DNA of 7,574 nt from Bacillota bacterium. GTDB lineage: Bacteria > Bacillota > Clostridia > Christensenellales > Borkfalkiaceae. A model generated the notes under the pieces. It saw nothing but the letters and a program-made list of their open reading frames with translations, was not told where the DNA came from and made no database searches. This document shows positions 1-6,100 of the stretch, piece by piece (position 1 is the stretch's first letter; each line of letters starts with the position of its first letter). Location of the stretch: contig QAKM01000021.1 of assembly GCA_003343805.1 (NCBI GenBank), forward strand, positions 1-7,574, written 5' to 3'. The position numbers and the translations under genes were made by a program.

Positions 1-117
1 GAGCTGTATGCGCCCAGTATAAACCAGCCCGTCTATGGTTATAAGTACGACAAGTGGGTAAATCCGCTTGTAAATCCGAATAGCGACTATAGTTTTGAGC
101 CTGACAAGGGTACAAAG
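1..117 (+). repeat. 117-bp perfect direct repeat, left copy
   Basis: By base-by-base reading, positions 1-117 are identical to 801-917. The match starts at the first base of the window, so its true left boundary is unknown, and it ends at 117 (T at 118 against A at 918). It encodes 39 residues, from 'ELYAPS' to 'EPDKGTK'. Neighbouring modules elsewhere in the gene are diverged at both DNA and protein level, so perfect identity over 117 bases is exceptional here. Confidence 0.95.
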
Positions 118-120
118 TCC

Positions 121-124
121 GTGT
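121..124 (+). other. Apparent GT-duplication frameshift
   Basis: The bases are GTGT. With a single GT, the codons run TCC GTA AAG TTT, joining the frame of the left repeat copy to the long frame. The corresponding site after the right repeat copy reads ACG GTA AAA TTG, with one GT and no break. No canonical slippery heptamer (X XXY YYZ) is visible in the zero frame just upstream, so programmed frameshifting is not supported. A real mutation and an assembly or sequencing error are both possible. Confidence 0.7.
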
Positions 125-3100
125 AAAGTTTACATACAATGCGGCGATGTACGATTTGCCGGAAGAAGGCGATCTGGAATATCCCGACGATGGTTACACG
201 TTGAAGCGGGAAGGAGATTCCGTTTGGGTCGAGCATTCCTTCGTGGTCGCTCTCCATCAAATCACTGCACAAGCAAGAGCAATCTCTGGTTTGATCTACG
301 ATGGAACGGCAAAGAATACTCTCGAAGTGATTGGGCTTGAGGAGGGATGGCACGTTTCCGTAACTGCCACCAAACAGGGGAGCAGCGAATCAGCAGCAAC
401 ATGGGAATATACCGGCACAGAAAATGAGGAGAATATTATTTCCGGTTTGTCATTGACAGACGCCGGTACATACAATGTGCAAGTTGTTTTCACGTATCCT
501 GACAACCCAACGTACGAGAAGAAGATCCAGAACCTTGAAGTCCATATTGATCATAAGCAGGTTAAGAAGCCTGTTGCTCCTCAGAATATGAAGTATGAGC
601 CGGTCTCTAAGGAAAGAAATGGCTTTGAAGGACAGGCTAGCGAAGATTGGAAATTTGTTGATGAAGGTGAATATACCCATGTTGGTATAAATGCGGGGAA
701 GTATACCGCAAAAGCTACGTTGACAAACGAAAACTATAGATGGGAAAATACAGATGAAGCAGTACGTGACATCACGATTCCGTGGGAAATTCTAAAACGA
801 GAGCTGTATGCGCCCAGTATAAACCAGCCCGTCTATGGTTATAAGTACGACAAGTGGGTAAATCCGCTTGTAAATCCGAATAGCGACTATAGTTTTGAGC
901 CTGACAAGGGTACAAAGACGGTAAAATTGGTCTACATTGGAAACAAGGATACCGACGACTATGACCAGGAGGCAGCTGTGGCATACACCGCTGCGAATGC
1001 CTATCACACCAATCGTGGCAAGTATCTGGTTACAGTAACACTAAACGCAAGGGGGAACTATGTGTGGTTTGGGAACGCGCCCAGCGGCCTTGAGTGGACT
1101 ATTAATCCCGCCACTCTCACCCTTCCCACTATAGAGGCCGAGGACGCCGACTATACCGGCAAACCGTATGACGCTGGAAGCTTGGTTACGGTGAAGAATG
1201 ATGGGGTTACTTTGCCTGACGATGTAAAGTCGGCAGGGTATCAGTACTCCAATGACACTACTTTTAGGTCTCCATCAAATAATGCCCCCATCAACGCTGG
1301 CACCTATTTCGTGCGGCAGAATTACACGTATAACAACCAGAACTATATTGCGCAGATTCCCTATGCTTCCTTCACCATTAACAAAGCCACCGCCACGATG
1401 GAGTTTGGTCAAAAGGAGGTAACAAAGACCTACACCGCTGAGGGCACAGCCCTGCAGCCGGTTACGGTAACTGGCCTGGTTGAGGCGGATAAGGACAACA
1501 TGGCAACTGTATTGGGTGATGTTAAGTACACCTATAAGTACAGTACAGAGCCCAATACCAACTGGGATACGGTGGAAGAAGTGAAAGACGCTACCACCAA
1601 AACCAAGTTTACCGACGTCGGCTATTACCAAATTACCGCCAAATGGGGCGCAGGCACAGTGAGCAATAACTACACAGCCGCCGATGCTACCTACACCCTT
1701 ACCATCACGCAGGCGAACGATCAGAAAATTACCTTGACCAGTGCTGAAACTAATGCAGGGGAGTGGGATGATGAGAATAACTCCTATACCACTACGTATG
1801 GTTCTGAAAAGACCTTTACCGTCACCGGCAAGGCGGCGCTGGACGATGCTTCTATCAGCTACGCAGTGAAGGGTGATTCGGAAGTTGTCAGTGTGAACGG
1901 CAGCTCTGGCGAAGTCACCATCAAACAAGCCGGCGAAGCCACCATTACCGTTACGGCGGCGGAAACCCCCAATGTGGGCGCGGCTTCTGTGGACTACACC
2001 GTGACGGTGAAGAAGGCTGAGCCTACGGTGAATACGGGCCTGGAGGGTGACGAACTGACAGTTGCCTACACCGGCAAGGCCATTGAGGGCTATGATAAAG
2101 CAACGCCAACCGCTAACGTGGTAGAAGGAGCTGACCAGCCCTTTGGGGACATCACGTATACCTTCTATACAGACTCAGGGTGTAGCGATGAGAACAAAGT
2201 TACCAATGGCGGTGGCAAAGATGGCAACATTCCCATCGCAGTGGGCACCTACTATATGAAGGCCACCTACTCCGGCGATGAGAATTATCTCCCTGCGGAA
2301 TCGGAGCCTGTCACCGTTACGGTCGCGAAGGCACAGTTGACTGTGGATGCCGAAGGCCACACCGGCACCTACGATGGCGAGACGCATCCCGCCATTACCA
2401 TCAAGTCGGTTAAGGGCAATGGTGAAAAAATTACCGGCTATACCGTCCAGTATGCCACAACAGAAATGAACACCGCTCCTGGCGCGGATGCCGATGTTTG
2501 GAAAGCCACTCTCTCGGTTAAGGATGTGGCGGACAGTACCAGCGAGAACCTGTATTACTGGTACATGGTCACCGCCGACAACTACAATCCCGCTATTGGG
2601 GAGGTTGAGGTAAAGATTGCCCCCGCGCCCTTGACTGTGGCTGGAGAACCCACTCATTACACAAAAGAATATGACGGCGACAAGACAGTGGATGAGACGT
2701 TTGACGAAATCACTGTCACTGCGGAGGATGTTCCCGATGTGACGATTAGTGTAGCCGCCACCGGCACCTACGACAATGAAAACGCCGGCAAAGGCAAGGA
2801 CGTCACCCTGACCCTGACCCTGTCCGGCACGGAGATCAAGTGGGACAACTACAGCTATAACGGCGCAGCGCCGACCGATGGGAAGATCACCCTGACCCAG
2901 GCTGACGCTGGCACCATCACACCCAAGGAGATCACCGTCACCGGCATTTCCGCTGTGGACCGCGTGTACGATGGCACCACGGATGTGGAGTTGAAGGGCA
3001 CGCCGGAGACGACGGATAAGGTTGGCTCGGACGACCTCACCCTGACCCTGACCAGCAACGCCACTGGCAGCATTGAAAGTGCCGATGTTGGCAATGACAA

Positions 3101-6100
3101 AGCTGTCACAGTCGCAACCAGTGTCATCACTTTGGGCGGCACCGATGCGAACAACTACAAGGTAAGCGCAGTGAAGGATGCTGCAAATGGCGATGTAAAG
3201 GTCAACATCACCCAGCGGCCTGTAAACCTGGAATTTGCCGGGATAGGACAGGATGACAGAATCATCGAAAAGGCTTACACGGGCCAGCCGGTAAATGTAA
3301 CGGTAGGGCCTGTTAATGACTCGCAGCCGAACACGGGATTTGTGAAGGGTGACACCCTGAACGCCGGTGATGTGGTGTACACCTATAGCCCTGAGGGGCA
3401 CACAGCCGTGGGCAGCTATACCGTCACCGCTGCGCTGAAGGAAAACCCCACAGGGAACTATGACAACTATCAACTTAATTTCCCTGAGAAGGCCACCCTG
3501 AAAATTACCCCGGCGGAAATGGTGGTTACTGCAGAGGATTACACCAGCACCTATACTGGTAAAGCTCACGATGTAACAGCCAGCTGGACGGCCAATACCA
3601 CTGACAGCGCAAGCACAAAGATTGACATCACTAAGGTTGAGTTCATCAAAAAGACGGATGATGATACCAGGCCCGAGGCGGACGCTGAGGGCTGGAGCGA
3701 AATCTCGTTTACCAATGTGGCCGACAGCGGCGAGTACTGGTATAAGGTCACGGCACAGAACTACGCCCCCATGGTGGGCGAGGAGGCCGTCACCATCACC
3801 ATCAACCCCGCCACCCTGACCATCACCCGCACGGTCACCCCGACCAAGACCTATGATGGCACAGTTGACGCTACAAATCAGGTAACGGGATATTCTGCCA
3901 GCGGCGTGGATGGCGAAACTATCGAAATTACGAATGTTTCGGCCTCCTATGATGATGCCAACGCGGGTACTGGCAAGACCATCACTATCACCTACACGCT
4001 CAGCACCAAAGCGAACTTGGGCAACTACAAATACGGTAGTGCAACCTTGAGCGGAACTAATGCCACTGTCACAGAAACCGTGACCAAGATTGATGAAACC
4101 CAGGTGGGCATTGCCCCGGCGGAGATCACGGTCACGATTAAGGACCAACAGAAGGTTTACGATGGGGTGACTGTCTCTGGTATTTCAAATCCTGAGCAAG
4201 ACAAGGATTGGAGCACAACAGGGACGATTTACTCCCAGAACGGCACCAACAAAGACGACCTCGACATTACCCTCACCGTTGACGACGCCAAGAAGGCCGG
4301 CACCTACGCCATCACCGGCACGGCGTCCAACCAAAACTATGAGGTGACTTTCACCGGCAGCTGGACGGGCGAAGATGCGAATAATGGCCATGCCGGCACC
4401 TATACCATCAGCCCCCGGCCTATCGACGTGCAGATCGGCAATGCCGAAGGCTTCTATGGGGATGCGCCGGTGTTGACGGGCGTAGGATTGACCTACGAGG
4501 CGAATGACGATAATCGTGGTTTAGCTCCTGATGAAGAAAATGTTCCGGGGATCAAACTGGGAACAGGTGCTAATGAACAAAGCCCCGTTGCCGTTGTTGG
4601 GTACACTATCTATGCAGTTAATGATGATAATCAGGTTGCGTTAAATACCCCCACAGTCATTGGCAACTACAAAGTCACCTTCACCAAAAACGGCACCTAC
4701 ACCGTAAATCCCCGGCCGATTACCATTACCATTGAGGACAAGAAAAGTGATTATGGCTGTGACATTGCGCAGTTGACCTATAATGGAACGCTGAGCAATA
4801 CGTACACTGGTTCGAACAAGAACGTAGTGTTTGTGGGTGACGATGAAGACGAACTCGGGATCACTCTGTCCACCACTGCGAAGAAGGGCAGCGATGCTGG
4901 TACATACCCTATCAGTGGCGAGGCCAAGGCTGAATCGTCAGTTGTGAGTAACTATGCGATTACTTGGAAGGGAGAGAATCCGTTTATAGGTGAGGGTGAG
5001 CCTGATAGTACCAAGGCCACCTACACAGTGGAGAAGGCAGACTTGGATGTGGAGTTCACCAATGAGACGGTCAACATTTCCATGGGCGGCCAGGTGGAGA
5101 ACCCCCTCAAGTATATCAACGCCAGTAATGGGAATGAGGACCTCTCTGCAAAACCTGACGGTGTAACAGTGACCTATTCTTCCAGCGACCCTAGTGTTGC
5201 AGAGGTAAATTCTTCCACAGGCGAAGTGACCTTGGCAGGAGTAGGAGACGCTACAATCACTGCGAACGTGACTGATGGTGGAAAGAACTTTAATAGCGGA
5301 GCGTCCGATACCTATGTAATCCACGTTGCGCAGGATGGCGGATTGCGCACCACTGTCAGGCCAGTTGCGGGTTTGACCTATACTGGCGAAATGCAGAATC
5401 TGGTCACCTATACCACGTCTCCTGAGGGCGCAACAGTGACCTTTACGGTAACAGCGCAGGAAAGCGGAGACCAGTGCCAGATCGACTTGAGTACTGGTAT
5501 CCCCCAGGCTTTGGATGCGGGCACCTACACGGTATCTTGGAGAACTACCTTGGAAGGATACCGGGAGGAAACTGGCTCGATTACTGTGACCGTGGCCAAG
5601 GCAGACCCTAGCAAAGGGTTTACCTCTGATTCTGTAAGCGTAGCTTACGAGGAAAATAAGATTTATGACAGCACTGAGGACACCAATTTACAGGTTGAAG
5701 CTGATTATGCGTTCGAAGCAGGGAACTCTATTACCTATTTGAGCGATGACACCCAGGTGGCCCAGGTCGAAGATAACAACCTGGAAACGATCCGCCTCAA
5801 CTCGATGGGAACCGCCCATATCAGTGCCCGCTTTGCAGAAACAGAGAACTTCCAGGAACAGACCGTGTTCTTCACCCTGACTGTGGGTCAGGCGACTACA
5901 ATGATCAACTATACGGCAGAGGACTACAAAGTGACCTATGACGGCCAGGCACACGGCAGCCAGATCATAGTGACGAGTCCTTCCGAATACACGATCAAGT
6001 ATAGCAATAATCAAGGGGCCAGTTATGATCTGGACGAATCCCCCACCATTACCAATGCCGGGAGCCTTACGATTTACTTCCAAATCCAAGCCGATGGCTA

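Larger units (their letters stand above)
1..126 (+). pseudogene. Upstream part of the same gene, out of frame and ending in a stop
   Basis: Frame 1 is open from the window edge and encodes a peptide starting 'ELYAPSINQPVYGYKY' and ending 'GTKSV' before TAA at 124-126. The first 39 codons are identical to codons 801-917 of the long frame, so this is clearly coding sequence of the same protein. The long frame is two bases out of register. Deleting one GT of the GTGT at 121-124 yields 'TKSVKFTY', which matches the 'TKTVKLVY' after the second copy and continues without a stop to 7574. Either the gene is broken here, or the junction is a sequencing or assembly error. The peptide begins before the window, so its length is unknown. 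Confidence 0.75.

Noticed and set aside
105..126. Programmed -1 ribosomal frameshifting
   Set aside because: A -1 shift would reach the long frame, but no X XXY YYZ slippery heptamer is present in the zero frame and I see no strong stem-loop just downstream.
147..149. ATG 147 as the start codon of the long gene
   Set aside because: There is no purine-rich ribosome site upstream, no signal peptide follows, and coding similarity to the second repeat region continues upstream of it.
95..340. Short forward frame overlapping the frameshift region
   Set aside because: Its Arg/Ser-rich product is unlike the surrounding protein, and the long frame explains the same bases as a coherent module.
1..917. 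CRISPR array or insertion sequence based on the direct repeat
   Set aside because: There are only two copies, of 117 bp, both coding, with 683 bp of coding sequence between them. There are no short regular spacers, no inverted ends and no transposase.
1275..1928. Reverse-strand frame of 217 codons
   Set aside because: Same reason: antisense to the module array, with no independent coding signal.
2175..4148. Long stop-free reverse-strand frame of 657 codons
   Set aside because: It lies opposite the clear module array. It exists because the sense strand rarely uses TTA, CTA and TCA codons, whose complements are stops. Its translation is Val/Gly-rich with no recognisable domain.
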